NCBI GenBank assembly: GCA_017518025.1
Contig: JAFWWR010000158.1
Location: 1-8,291, forward strand
Length of the DNA: 8,291 nucleotides
Reading direction: 5' to 3'
Source: Clostridia bacterium
GTDB lineage: Bacteria > Bacillota > Clostridia > Oscillospirales > CAG-272
The translations under genes were made by a program, and so were the position numbers. Each line of letters starts with the position of its first letter. Position 1 is the stretch's first letter. Below the pieces are notes generated by a model. The model did not search any database, was not told the DNA's origin, and saw only the letters and a program-made list of their open reading frames with translations. Positions 1 through 6,067 of this stretch are shown one piece after another.

Positions 1-15
1 AAAAGGGGGATGAAA

Positions 16-1032
16 ATGAGAAAATTCACGGTCAATTCAAACGACGCGGATCAGCGGCTCGACAAATTCGTCACGAAAGCGACAGAGGGTCTTCCCGCGT
101 CGCTTATGTATAAGTACATACGGAAAAAACGGATCAAGGTCAACGGGAAAAGAGCGGAGGAAAAACAGAAGCTCAACCCCGGCGACGTGGTGGAGATGTA
201 TATCCCGGATGAATTCTTCTCCGGCGCCACCTCCGGGGAGGAATACGGCCGCACCGCGGTGAAGATCGACGTGATCTACGAGGACGGGAACGTCCTGCTC
301 GTCAACAAGCGGCCCGGGGTGCTGGTCCACACCGGCGACGGCGGCGACCGGGTCCCGTCGGAGGAGGCGGAGCGGGAGACGCTGATCTTCGCCGTCAAGT
401 CGTATCTTGTTAAGAAGGGCGAATACGATCCCGCGGCGGAAAACTCCTTCGCTCCGGCGTTCTGCAACAGGATCGACCGCAACACCGGAGGCATCGTCAT
501 CGCGGCGAAAAACGCCCGCGCTCTCCGCGCCGTCAACGCGGCGATAAAGGCGCGGAAGATCGGCAAGCTTTACCTCTGCGCCGTCCACGGGATCCCGGAG
601 AGGCGCGAGGCGACGGTGCGCGGATGGCTTGTGAAGGACAGCGCGTCCCGAACCGTGAAGATCACGGAAAGACGGCCGGGAAACGATCCCGACGCCAGGG
701 AGATCGTCACGGGATACCGCGTGATCGCGGTGAACAGGGAGAAAAACGTGTCGCTCCTCCGGGTGGAGCTCTTCACCGGACGGACTCACCAGATCCGCGC
801 CCACCTCGCCTATCTCGGATATCCCCTCGTGGGAGACGGCAAGTACGGTGTCAACAAGGAAGACCGCAAGGCGGGATTCTCCCATCAGGCGCTCTGCTCT
901 TACAAAACGGTGTTCCGCGAGGAGGAGGGACCGCTCGACTACCTCTGCGGCAGGGAATTCTGCGTGCCGCTGACGGATGAGAACGTGCCGTTTCTGCGGC
1001 TGTTCCCGGGGGTCGGCCGGAAGGATCTCTGA
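16..1032 (+). CDS. RluA-family RNA pseudouridine synthase
   Basis: This enzyme isomerises specific uridines in RNA (usually 23S rRNA for this family) to pseudouridine in the cytoplasm. Numbered from the ATG at 16, an N-terminal S4-type RNA-binding domain covers about residues 11-63 (QRLDKF, KRIKVNGKR, PGDVVEM). The catalytic domain follows, with NRIDRNTGG around 151-159, where Asp154 is the expected catalytic residue, and the conserved GRTHQIRAHL at about 255-264. Length (339 residues) is normal for the S4-containing RluC/RluD type. An in-frame ATG at 10 directly abuts the purine run GGGGG (5-9), leaving no spacing; the ATG at 16 has 6 bases of spacing and gives the usual MRKFTV-like beginning, so I prefer it. 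Asn replaces the common His of HRLDR. It is separated from the rnf operon by a terminator and a new promoter, so a functional link is unlikely. The target uridine cannot be predicted. Confidence 0.93.
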   Translation: MRKFTVNSNDADQRLDKFVTKATEGLPASLMYKYIRKKRIKVNGKRAEEKQKLNPGDVVEMYIPDEFFSGATSGEEYGRTAVKIDVIYEDGNVLLVNKRPGVLVHTGDGGDRVPSEEAERETLIFAVKSYLVKKGEYDPAAENSFAPAFCNRIDRNTGGIVIAAKNARALRAVNAAIKARKIGKLYLCAVHGIPERREATVRGWLVKDSASRTVKITERRPGNDPDAREIVTGYRVIAVNREKNVSLLRVELFTGRTHQIRAHLAYLGYPLVGDGKYGVNKEDRKAGFSHQALCSYKTVFREEEGPLDYLCGREFCVPLTDENVPFLRLFPGVGRKDL

Positions 1033-1054
1033 CGTCCTTTCCCGACATTTTTCT
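1012..1054 (+). terminator. Intrinsic terminator of the pseudouridine synthase gene, overlapping its stop codon
   Basis: GTCGG (1012-1016) pairs with CCGAC (1042-1046), and GGAAGGA (1019-1025) pairs with TCCTTTC (1035-1041) with one G-U. This makes a 12-bp stem with a 2-base bulge (1017-1018). A T-rich tract (1048-1054) follows immediately. The TGA stop at 1030-1032 lies in the loop, so the last coding codons form the 5' arm. It should insulate the rnf promoter just downstream. Pairing was done by eye, without an energy calculation. Confidence 0.62.
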
Positions 1055-1055
1055 A

Positions 1056-1084
1056 TTGATTTTTTGAGCGATCCATTATATAAT
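1056..1084 (+). promoter_or_regulatory. Sigma-A type promoter of the rnf operon
   Basis: The -35 box TTGATT (1056-1061, four of six consensus bases) and a perfect -10 box TATAAT (1079-1084) are separated by 17 bases, the optimal spacing. Transcription would start near 1090-1092, giving a leader of about 60 bases before rnfC. The promoter sits right after the preceding gene's terminator and is the only clear promoter I see for the six rnf genes. Confidence 0.8.
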
Positions 1085-1098
1085 AATTCTGTTAAGCA

Positions 1099-1120
1099 GT
1101 CGGAGGCGTCCGTCTCCGGC
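1099..1120 (+). promoter_or_regulatory. Leader hairpin in the rnfC 5' untranslated region
   Basis: The arms GTCGGAGGC (1099-1107) and GTCTCCGGC (1112-1120) pair over 9 bp, with two G-U pairs and a 4-base loop (1108-1111). It lies about 10 bases after the predicted transcription start and well upstream of the ribosome binding site. There is no T tract, so it is not a simple terminator. A 5'-end hairpin of this kind could stabilise the mRNA; that role is inference. Confidence 0.5.
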
Positions 1121-1137
1121 GGGTAACGACACAAAGC

Positions 1138-1155
1138 AGGGAGTGATAGTTTTTG
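1138..1155 (+). promoter_or_regulatory. Ribosome binding site and TTG start of rnfC
   Basis: AGGGAG (1138-1143) lies 9 bases before a TTG at 1153. Only this start preserves the conserved RnfC beginning (FTFKGGTH). The first in-frame ATG lies over 30 codons downstream and would remove that motif, so TTG is the best start despite being rare. Confidence 0.8.
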
Positions 1156-2493
1156 TTTACGTTCAAAGGCGGGACTCACATAAACGAATATAAGCTTACG
1201 AAGGACTTCCCGACCGAGAAGATCGGCGCGCCGCGCAGCGTTGCCATCTCCATGAGCCAGCATATCGGCGCTCCGTGCACCCCGACGGTGGCGGAGGGCG
1301 ACCGTGTTCTGGTCGGCCAGATCATCGGCGACGTGGCGCCGGACAAGCTCGGCTGTCCCGTCCATGCGTCCGTGTCGGGCACGGTGAAAGGGATCGAGCA
1401 GATCCTCGGCGCCTCCGGCATGAAGGAGTCCTGCGTCGTCATCGAAAACGACGGGCTGGACGAGCCGGTCGGCGGTCTCGCTCCGTTTGAGGGCGACATC
1501 ACCGCCGCCGACGCCGAAGCGATCATCGACACGGTGCGCCGCGCCGGTATCACCGGTATGGGCGGAGCCGCCTTCCCGTCCTACGCCAAAATAAAGTCGG
1601 CCCTCGGGCACGCGGACACGGTCATCGTCAACTGCGCGGAATGCGAACCGTTTATAACCTCCGACCACAGACTCCTGCTGGAAGAGCCGGAGCGAGTCGT
1701 CGGCGGGCTCAAGATCATCCTGATCGCTCTGGGAGTGAAAAGGGCGCTCATCGCCGTGGAGGACAACAAGCGCGACGCCGCGAAGGTCCTCGAAAAGATC
1801 GTCGACGGCGACATGATCCGCGTCTGCCTCATGAAAACGAAATATCCCCAGGGCGACGAGCGCCAGCTCATCTACGCCCTGACGAAGACGGAGCTTCCCA
1901 TGGGTATGCTCCCGATGGACGCCGGATGCGTCATTTTCAACGCCGGCACCTGCTCCGCCGTCTACGACGCGTTCAGATCGGGCTTGCCGCTGGTGAAAAG
2001 GATCGTCACCGTGTCGGGCGACTGTGTTAAGAAACCGGGCAACTACGTCGTGCCTCTCGGCATGAGAGTATCCGAGATCGTGGAAAAATGCGGCGGCCTC
2101 GTAAAAGAGCCGCGCAAGATCATCTTCGGCGGCCCCATGATGGGCAAGTCCGAGTGGTCCCTCGACACGCCGGTCAAGAAGGGAACGTCCGCCATCCTGC
2201 TCCTGTCGGAGGATTTCGAGTCGAAGCCCGTGAAGGACCCCGAGTGCATCAGATGCGGCAGATGCGTCAAAAACTGCCCGATGCACCTCATGCCGGCGTA
2301 CATCGCCCAGTATTCTCGGCTCGGAGATATGGAAATGGCGAAGAAATTCGGCGCCATGAGCTGCGTGGAATGCGGGACTTGCTCGTACAACTGCCCCGCC
2401 AAGATCGAGATCGTGCAGTACATCAGAAGCGCCAAGAACAATATCAAAGCGGAAGAGAGAAGACTTGCCGCTCTGAAGAAGAGCGGATCGTGA
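1153..2493 (+). CDS. rnfC: RnfC, NADH/FMN- and Fe-S-binding subunit of the Rnf complex
   Basis: RnfC is the peripheral cytoplasmic subunit where NAD+ is reduced (or NADH oxidised). The 446-residue protein begins with the conserved FTFKGGTH and an RnfC N-terminal barrel region up to about residue 100. Next comes the glycine-rich nucleotide/FMN segment GMGGAAFPS (135-143), then NCAECEP (160-166) and YPQGDERQ (231-238). The C-terminus carries two ferredoxin-type [4Fe-4S] motifs: C365-x2-C368-x2-C371-x3-C375-P and C404-x2-C407-x2-C410-x3-C414-P. It is the short form typical of Clostridia and Thermotoga and lacks the long Ala/Lys-rich C-terminal extension of E. coli RsxC. Translation starts at TTG. 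As first gene of the operon it follows the promoter directly; rnfD follows after 39 bases. All cofactor ligands are present, so function is very likely. Confidence 0.97.
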   Translation: MFTFKGGTHINEYKLTKDFPTEKIGAPRSVAISMSQHIGAPCTPTVAEGDRVLVGQIIGDVAPDKLGCPVHASVSGTVKGIEQILGASGMKESCVVIENDGLDEPVGGLAPFEGDITAADAEAIIDTVRRAGITGMGGAAFPSYAKIKSALGHADTVIVNCAECEPFITSDHRLLLEEPERVVGGLKIILIALGVKRALIAVEDNKRDAAKVLEKIVDGDMIRVCLMKTKYPQGDERQLIYALTKTELPMGMLPMDAGCVIFNAGTCSAVYDAFRSGLPLVKRIVTVSGDCVKKPGNYVVPLGMRVSEIVEKCGGLVKEPRKIIFGGPMMGKSEWSLDTPVKKGTSAILLLSEDFESKPVKDPECIRCGRCVKNCPMHLMPAYIAQYSRLGDMEMAKKFGAMSCVECGTCSYNCPAKIEIVQYIRSAKNNIKAEERRLAALKKSGS

Positions 2494-2532
2494 TACGCCC
2501 TACCAAAACGACAGAAAGGCGGAAAGTCAACA

Positions 2533-3657
2533 ATGAATGACAAAGAAACCGAAGAGATGAAGACCGCGCTCCCCGGGACCGAAGAGGAAGCGGAGGCGGA
2601 AGCGAGGGAGGAAAAAGCGAACGGCGCGTCGTTTCCCGACCTGCTGACGGTGTCTCCCTCTCCTCATCTGAGGAACAGCGACTCCACGAGGACCGTGATG
2701 ACGGAGGTCATCATAGCACTGATCCCGGCCCTGGTGTGGGGCATCATAACGTTCGGACTCCGCGCGCTGACCGTAACGATCATCTCGGTGGTCGCCTGCG
2801 TGGGATTCGAGGCGCTGGCTCAGCTGGCGCTCCGCAGACCGATCACCGTATCCGATATGTCGGCGGCGCTGACTGGTCTGTTCATCGCGCTCAACATGCC
2901 GGTGTCCGCGCCCCTGTGGATCCCCGTCGTGGCGTCTTTCTTCGCCGTCGTCGTGGTCAAGCAGGTGTTCGGCGGTATCGGCAAGAACATCGTGAACCCC
3001 GCCATGGCTGCGCGCGTCTTCGTGATGCTGTCCTGGGCGGGTCAGATGACGAAATTCACCGCGGCGGGAGCCCGCTACCCGTTCTTCGGAGACGTGGCCG
3101 GCGGTTACGACGCCGTGGCGACGGCGACTCCCCTCGCCGCTCTCAAATCGGGCAACGTACCCGAGGCGAGTCTCTTTGATATGTTCACCGGAAAGATCGG
3201 CGGATGTATCGGCGAGGTCTCGACTCTGCTCCTGTTGCTGGGCGGTGTCTACCTGCTCGTCCGCCGCATCATCAGCTGGCACATCCCCGTGGCGTATCTC
3301 GGAACGGTGGCGGTGCTGACCTACGCGTTCCCGAAGACCGGCGACGCCGTGTCCTTCATGCTGTACGAGCTGATGGCGGGGGGACTCATGCTCGGCGCGT
3401 TCTTCATGGCGACTGACTACACCACCTCTCCCATCTCGCCGGTGGGCAGGATAGTTTACGGTATCGGATGCGGCGCACTGACGGTGCTCATCAGATACTT
3501 CGGCGGCTACCCCGAGGGCACGTCGTTCGCCATACTCATCATGAACCTTCTCGTGTGGTACCTGGACAGCGCGTTCAAGCCGCGTTGGTTCGGCGCCTCC
3601 ACGCTGAAAAAGCGTGAGCGTGAAAAAAAGAAGGCGGAAAAGGCCGAGAAAGCGTAA
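2533..3657 (+). CDS. rnfD: RnfD, flavin-carrying membrane subunit of the Rnf complex
   Basis: RnfD is an integral membrane protein homologous to NqrB that carries covalent FMN and takes part in ion-coupled electron transfer. The core begins at about residue 36 (LLTVSPSPHLRNSDSTR, the typical RnfD opening) and contains about nine or ten hydrophobic segments from residue 56 to 345. The flavin-attachment site is DAVATATPL (193-201), with Thr199 the expected FMN-linked residue; the serine/threonine usually found four places into the motif is Ala196. The family signature FFMATDYTTSPIS is at 290-302. The 374 residues exceed the usual length of about 310-350 because of a highly acidic N-terminal extension (about 1-35) and a Lys/Glu-rich tail (about 358-374). 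A Shine-Dalgarno-like AAAGGCGG (2515-2522) precedes the ATG by 10 bases. The gap to rnfG is only 14 bases, so the two genes are almost certainly cotranscribed. Confidence 0.96.
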   Translation: MNDKETEEMKTALPGTEEEAEAEAREEKANGASFPDLLTVSPSPHLRNSDSTRTVMTEVIIALIPALVWGIITFGLRALTVTIISVVACVGFEALAQLALRRPITVSDMSAALTGLFIALNMPVSAPLWIPVVASFFAVVVVKQVFGGIGKNIVNPAMAARVFVMLSWAGQMTKFTAAGARYPFFGDVAGGYDAVATATPLAALKSGNVPEASLFDMFTGKIGGCIGEVSTLLLLLGGVYLLVRRIISWHIPVAYLGTVAVLTYAFPKTGDAVSFMLYELMAGGLMLGAFFMATDYTTSPISPVGRIVYGIGCGALTVLIRYFGGYPEGTSFAILIMNLLVWYLDSAFKPRWFGASTLKKREREKKKAEKAEKA

Positions 3658-3671
3658 GGAAGGGATCGGAT

Positions 3672-4658
3672 ATGGCAACTGAAAACGAAAACCGCGCCCC
3701 GGAAGAGATGACCGGAGCTGAGGAAATAAACGAAAACAGCCCCGCCCCGGACGGGAAGAAACCGAAAAAGAGCGGCGGCATCACCGGCGGATATCTCGCC
3801 CGCCTTGTGATAACCCTTGCCCTGGTCTGCGCCGTCATCGCGGCGCTTCTCGCCACGGTGAACGCCGTGACGAAGAATAAGATCGACGAGCACAAGCTTG
3901 AGTCGCAGAAAAAGGCCGTGTTCGAGGTTTTCCCCGGCGCCGCGGACTGCGACCCCTACGAAGAGGAGACCGGACACGACGTCTACGTCGTTTACGGAGA
4001 TAAAGAAAAGAAGGACATCATCGGCTACGCCGTCAAGGTCGCTCCCGTCGGATTCGGCGGTGAGATCGAGATGATGGTCGGCATCGGCGCCGACGGAAAA
4101 ACGACGGGAGTCAGCGTGATCACCATGTCCGAGACCCCCGGAGTCGGGACCAAGACCAACAGCGAGAGCTTCCTCTCCCGGTTCAAGGGCAAGGACGGCT
4201 CCGTGGCGGTAGGCGCCGACATCGACGCCGTGACCGGAGCCACCATAAGCTCAAAGGCCATCACCGCCGGCGTCAGAGAGGCGCACGGAGTGAAGGTCGA
4301 TCTTGAGGAGTTCGCCGCCGGGAAGGGCGCTGCCGTCGACAGCTCCGCCGAAGCGGAGCCGGCGCCCGAGGCCACAAAGGAACCGCAGGAAACAAAGGAA
4401 CCGCAGGCCACGAAGGAACCGCAGGAAACGAAGGGGCCCGAAAAGGAGCCCGAAAGCGCCTCCGATGAGACCGCGGAGCCCGGGGATGAGCCCGAGTTCC
4501 GGGAAAACGGTTCGGACGGGTACTACCATAACGGCGTTTACACCTCCGATACCGACGACGCCTATCAGGTAGAGGTCGGCAAGGACGAGTACGAATCTCT
4601 CCTTGAAAAGAAGGACGATCCCGAGACCGGGACCGACTCCGAAACGAAGGAACCTTGA
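3672..4658 (+). CDS. rnfG: RnfG, covalent-FMN subunit of the Rnf complex, with a long acidic C-terminal tail
   Basis: RnfG (NqrC-like) is a single-span membrane protein whose FMN-binding domain faces the outside. Residues 1-42 are a charged, probably cytoplasmic extension ending in a Lys-rich patch (GKKPKKSGG). One membrane helix lies at about 43-66, and the FMN-binding domain runs to about 212. SETPGVGTK (153-161) and DAVTGATISS (185-194) are diagnostic: Thr191 fits the ApbE flavinylation consensus Dxx(S/T)GAT exactly. Usual RnfG length is about 180-215 residues; this one has 328. The extra 110 residues are a Pro/Glu/Thr-rich linker with TKEPQE-type repeats (235-252, then degenerate) and a Tyr-rich end (about 283-310, DGYYHNGVY and KDEYESLL). 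From the positive-inside rule the tail should be extracellular; its role is unknown. The ribosome binding site AGGAAGGGA (3657-3665) overlaps the rnfD stop, with 6 bases of spacing to the ATG. Confidence 0.95.
   Translation: MATENENRAPEEMTGAEEINENSPAPDGKKPKKSGGITGGYLARLVITLALVCAVIAALLATVNAVTKNKIDEHKLESQKKAVFEVFPGAADCDPYEEETGHDVYVVYGDKEKKDIIGYAVKVAPVGFGGEIEMMVGIGADGKTTGVSVITMSETPGVGTKTNSESFLSRFKGKDGSVAVGADIDAVTGATISSKAITAGVREAHGVKVDLEEFAAGKGAAVDSSAEAEPAPEATKEPQETKEPQATKEPQETKGPEKEPESASDETAEPGDEPEFRENGSDGYYHNGVYTSDTDDAYQVEVGKDEYESLLEKKDDPETGTDSETKEP
4374..4445 (+). repeat. 18-bp tandem repeat within rnfG (TKEPQE/A units)
   Basis: Three near-identical 18-base units start at 4374, 4392 and 4410 and encode TKEPQE, TKEPQA and TKEPQE. 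A degenerate fourth (4428-4445) encodes TKGPEK. The first three differ from one another at only a few bases, so they probably arose by recent slippage or duplication. The period is a multiple of three, so copy-number changes would keep the reading frame and only lengthen or shorten the linker. Confidence 0.9.
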
Positions 4659-4701
4659 CGGTTATCAAACCGGAATACATCGGAAAGGAACGGCGAGTTC
4701 T

Positions 4702-5436
4702 ATGAAAAATCCCATCGGAAAGCAGATGAAGGAGGGCATCATAACGAACAACCCCACGTTCGTCCAGCTTCTCGGTATGTGTCCGACTCTGGCGACCACC
4801 ACCTCGGTGATGAACGCGCTGGGGATGGGCGTGGCGGTCATCGCGGTGCTGACCTTCTCAAATCTGTTTATCTCTCTTGTGAGGAAATTGATCCCGAAAC
4901 AGATCAGGATAGCGTCATATATCGTTATCATATCCGGCTTCGTCACGGCGGTGGAGCTTACCATAAAGGCGTTTTTCCCCGCCATCGACGCGTCCCTCGG
5001 TCTGTTCATACCCCTTATCGTCGTCAACTGCATCATCCTGGCGCGGGCGGAGGCCTTCGCCTCGAAGAACAACCCGCTGATGGCGGTGATAGACGGCATC
5101 TCCACCGGCATCGGCTTCACGCTGGCGCTGTTCTCCATCGCCCTGGTCCGTGAAATACTCGGCACGGGCAAGATATTCGCCGCGTCAAACGGCACGGGCG
5201 GCGTGCAGGTGCTCGGATCGTGGTACTCTCCCGCGACGGTCTTCCTGCTTCCCGCGGGCGCGTTCCTGACGCTGGGCTTCATCCTGGCGCTGGTGCAGAA
5301 GATCGCCGAAAAGATGGAAGAGAAGAATCACAAAAAAGAAGTTGAAAGATTTATCGACGAGGCGTTCGCCGCTCCGGCCCCCGCAGAAGGGGAGAGCACG
5401 GCCGCCGCGGCGGAAGAGGAAGGAGGCGCTGACTGA
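4702..5436 (+). CDS. rnfE: RnfE, integral membrane subunit of the Rnf complex
   Basis: RnfE (NqrD-like) has six membrane helices and forms a pseudo-symmetric pair with RnfA; together they hold a membrane-buried [2Fe-2S] cluster. The expected ligands are Cys27 in GMCPTLATTT (25-34) and Cys110 in VNCIILARAEAF (108-119). The reading frame is open back to 4603, but that stretch overlaps the end of rnfG. The ATG at 4702 gives the family-typical opening (KQMKEGIITNNPTFVQLLGMCP) and is preceded by AAGGA (4685-4689) at 12 bases. The 244-residue product carries a charged cytoplasmic tail of about 40 residues (from about 203) ending in an Ala/Glu-rich stretch, longer than in many relatives. That tail also encodes the ribosome binding site for rnfA. 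A small hairpin (CGGTT 4659-4663 with AACCG 4668-4672, 4-base loop) lies in the 43-base gap after rnfG. Confidence 0.96.
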   Translation: MKNPIGKQMKEGIITNNPTFVQLLGMCPTLATTTSVMNALGMGVAVIAVLTFSNLFISLVRKLIPKQIRIASYIVIISGFVTAVELTIKAFFPAIDASLGLFIPLIVVNCIILARAEAFASKNNPLMAVIDGISTGIGFTLALFSIALVREILGTGKIFAASNGTGGVQVLGSWYSPATVFLLPAGAFLTLGFILALVQKIAEKMEEKNHKKEVERFIDEAFAAPAPAEGESTAAAAEEEGGAD

Positions 5437-5438
5437 TG
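5420..5438 (+). promoter_or_regulatory. Shine-Dalgarno of rnfA inside rnfE, with overlapping TGATG
   Basis: AAGGAGG (5420-5426) lies in the last codons of rnfE, 9 bases before the rnfA ATG (5436-5438). The stop of rnfE and the start of rnfA share one base (TGATG), an arrangement that favours translational coupling of these two partner subunits, which are needed in equal amounts. Confidence 0.85.
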
Positions 5439-6017
5439 GGCAACATTTTCCTTATCATGTTCGCCGCCATTCTGACGGAGAACTTCATTTTCAGCAGGTT
5501 CCTCGGGATCTGTCCGTTCCTCGGCGTTTCAAACAAGCCCTCAACGGCTCTCGGCATGGGCATGGCGGTCACCTTCGTCATGACCGTCTCGTCCGCCGTA
5601 ACCTGGGCGGTGTACCGCTTCATTCTCCAGCCGCTGAAGATCGAGTATCTAAAGACCATCGCCTTCATCCTGGTGATCGCGACGCTGGTCCAGTTCATCG
5701 AGATGTTCCTCAGAAAATACGTCCCCGCGCTGTACGGCGCGCTGGGGATCTACCTTCCCCTTATCACCACCAACTGCGCGGTGCTGGGCTCCGCCCTGCT
5801 CAACATCCAGAAGGGTTATTCCTTCGGCGAGAGCGTGGCGTTCGGCTTCGCGTCGGCGCTTGGATTCACCATGGCGATCCTGATTTTCGCGGGCGTTCGG
5901 GAGCGGCTCGCCTTCGCGACTCCCCCGAAGTGCTTCAAAGGATTCCCGATCCTGCTCATATCGGCGAGTCTCGCCGCTATGGCGTTCGCCGGATTCTCCG
6001 GAATGAAACTCGGATAA
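5436..6017 (+). CDS. rnfA: RnfA, integral membrane subunit of the Rnf complex
   Basis: RnfA (NqrE-like) is the 193-residue partner of RnfE, with six hydrophobic helices at about 3-23, 37-60, 70-91, 100-122, 131-153 and 169-190. The conserved half-motifs GICPFLGVS (24-32, Cys26) and TTNCAVLGSALLN (111-123, Cys114) supply its two cysteines to the membrane [2Fe-2S] cluster shared with RnfE. ENFIFSRFLG (15-24) is the typical RnfA signature. Length is normal for the family and nothing is missing. It starts in a 1-base overlap with rnfE and has a strong ribosome binding site within rnfE. A 47-base gap with a small hairpin (AACGG 6017-6021 with CCGTT 6027-6031) separates it from rnfB. Confidence 0.97.
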   Translation: MGNIFLIMFAAILTENFIFSRFLGICPFLGVSNKPSTALGMGMAVTFVMTVSSAVTWAVYRFILQPLKIEYLKTIAFILVIATLVQFIEMFLRKYVPALYGALGIYLPLITTNCAVLGSALLNIQKGYSFGESVAFGFASALGFTMAILIFAGVRERLAFATPPKCFKGFPILLISASLAAMAFAGFSGMKLG

Positions 6018-6042
6018 ACGGCTCGACCGTTCATCATAATTG

Positions 6043-6067
6043 AAAGGCAGTGAACTGAAGTCCAATG
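6043..6067 (+). promoter_or_regulatory. Weak or unusually spaced ribosome binding site of rnfB
   Basis: The best Shine-Dalgarno-like stretch, AAAGG (6043-6047), is 17 bases before the ATG at 6065, which is long. A second weak purine run GAAG (6057-6060) is only 4 bases away. No alternative upstream start is possible because an in-frame TGA lies at 6053-6055, and a later start would cut the membrane anchor. Confidence 0.5.

Noticed and set aside
10..15. ATG at 10 as start of the pseudouridine synthase
   Set aside because: It directly abuts the GGGGG run, leaving no spacing for ribosome binding. The ATG two codons later is better placed and fits the family N-terminus.
469..495. NRIDR instead of HRLDR in the pseudouridine synthase as a sign of inactivity
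   Set aside because: The catalytic Asp and the following Arg are intact, and the His/Leu positions vary within the family, so activity is likely.
1090..1095. TGTTAA next to the rnf transcription start, resembling half of a Rex (NADH-sensing repressor) operator
   Set aside because: A Rex site needs two inverted half-sites (TTGTTAA...TTAACAA). I see no second half at the correct spacing, so one hexamer is not enough.
37..2286. A 749-codon open frame on the minus strand spanning the pseudouridine synthase, the promoter and most of rnfC
   Set aside because: It lies antisense to two clearly real genes, has an Arg/His/Asp/Gly-rich composition typical of shadow frames in GC-rich DNA, and shows no recognisable domain. 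Its length follows from the codon bias of the sense genes.
2527..3678. A 383-codon minus-strand open frame opposite rnfD
   Set aside because: It mirrors rnfD and is rich in Arg, His, Asp and Gln with no domain or ribosome binding signal, so it is a shadow frame.
4603..4701. Possible 33-residue N-terminal extension of RnfE from an ATG at 4603
   Set aside because: It would overlap the end of rnfG in another frame, is basic and Pro-rich, and lacks family similarity. The ATG at 4702 gives the conserved start.
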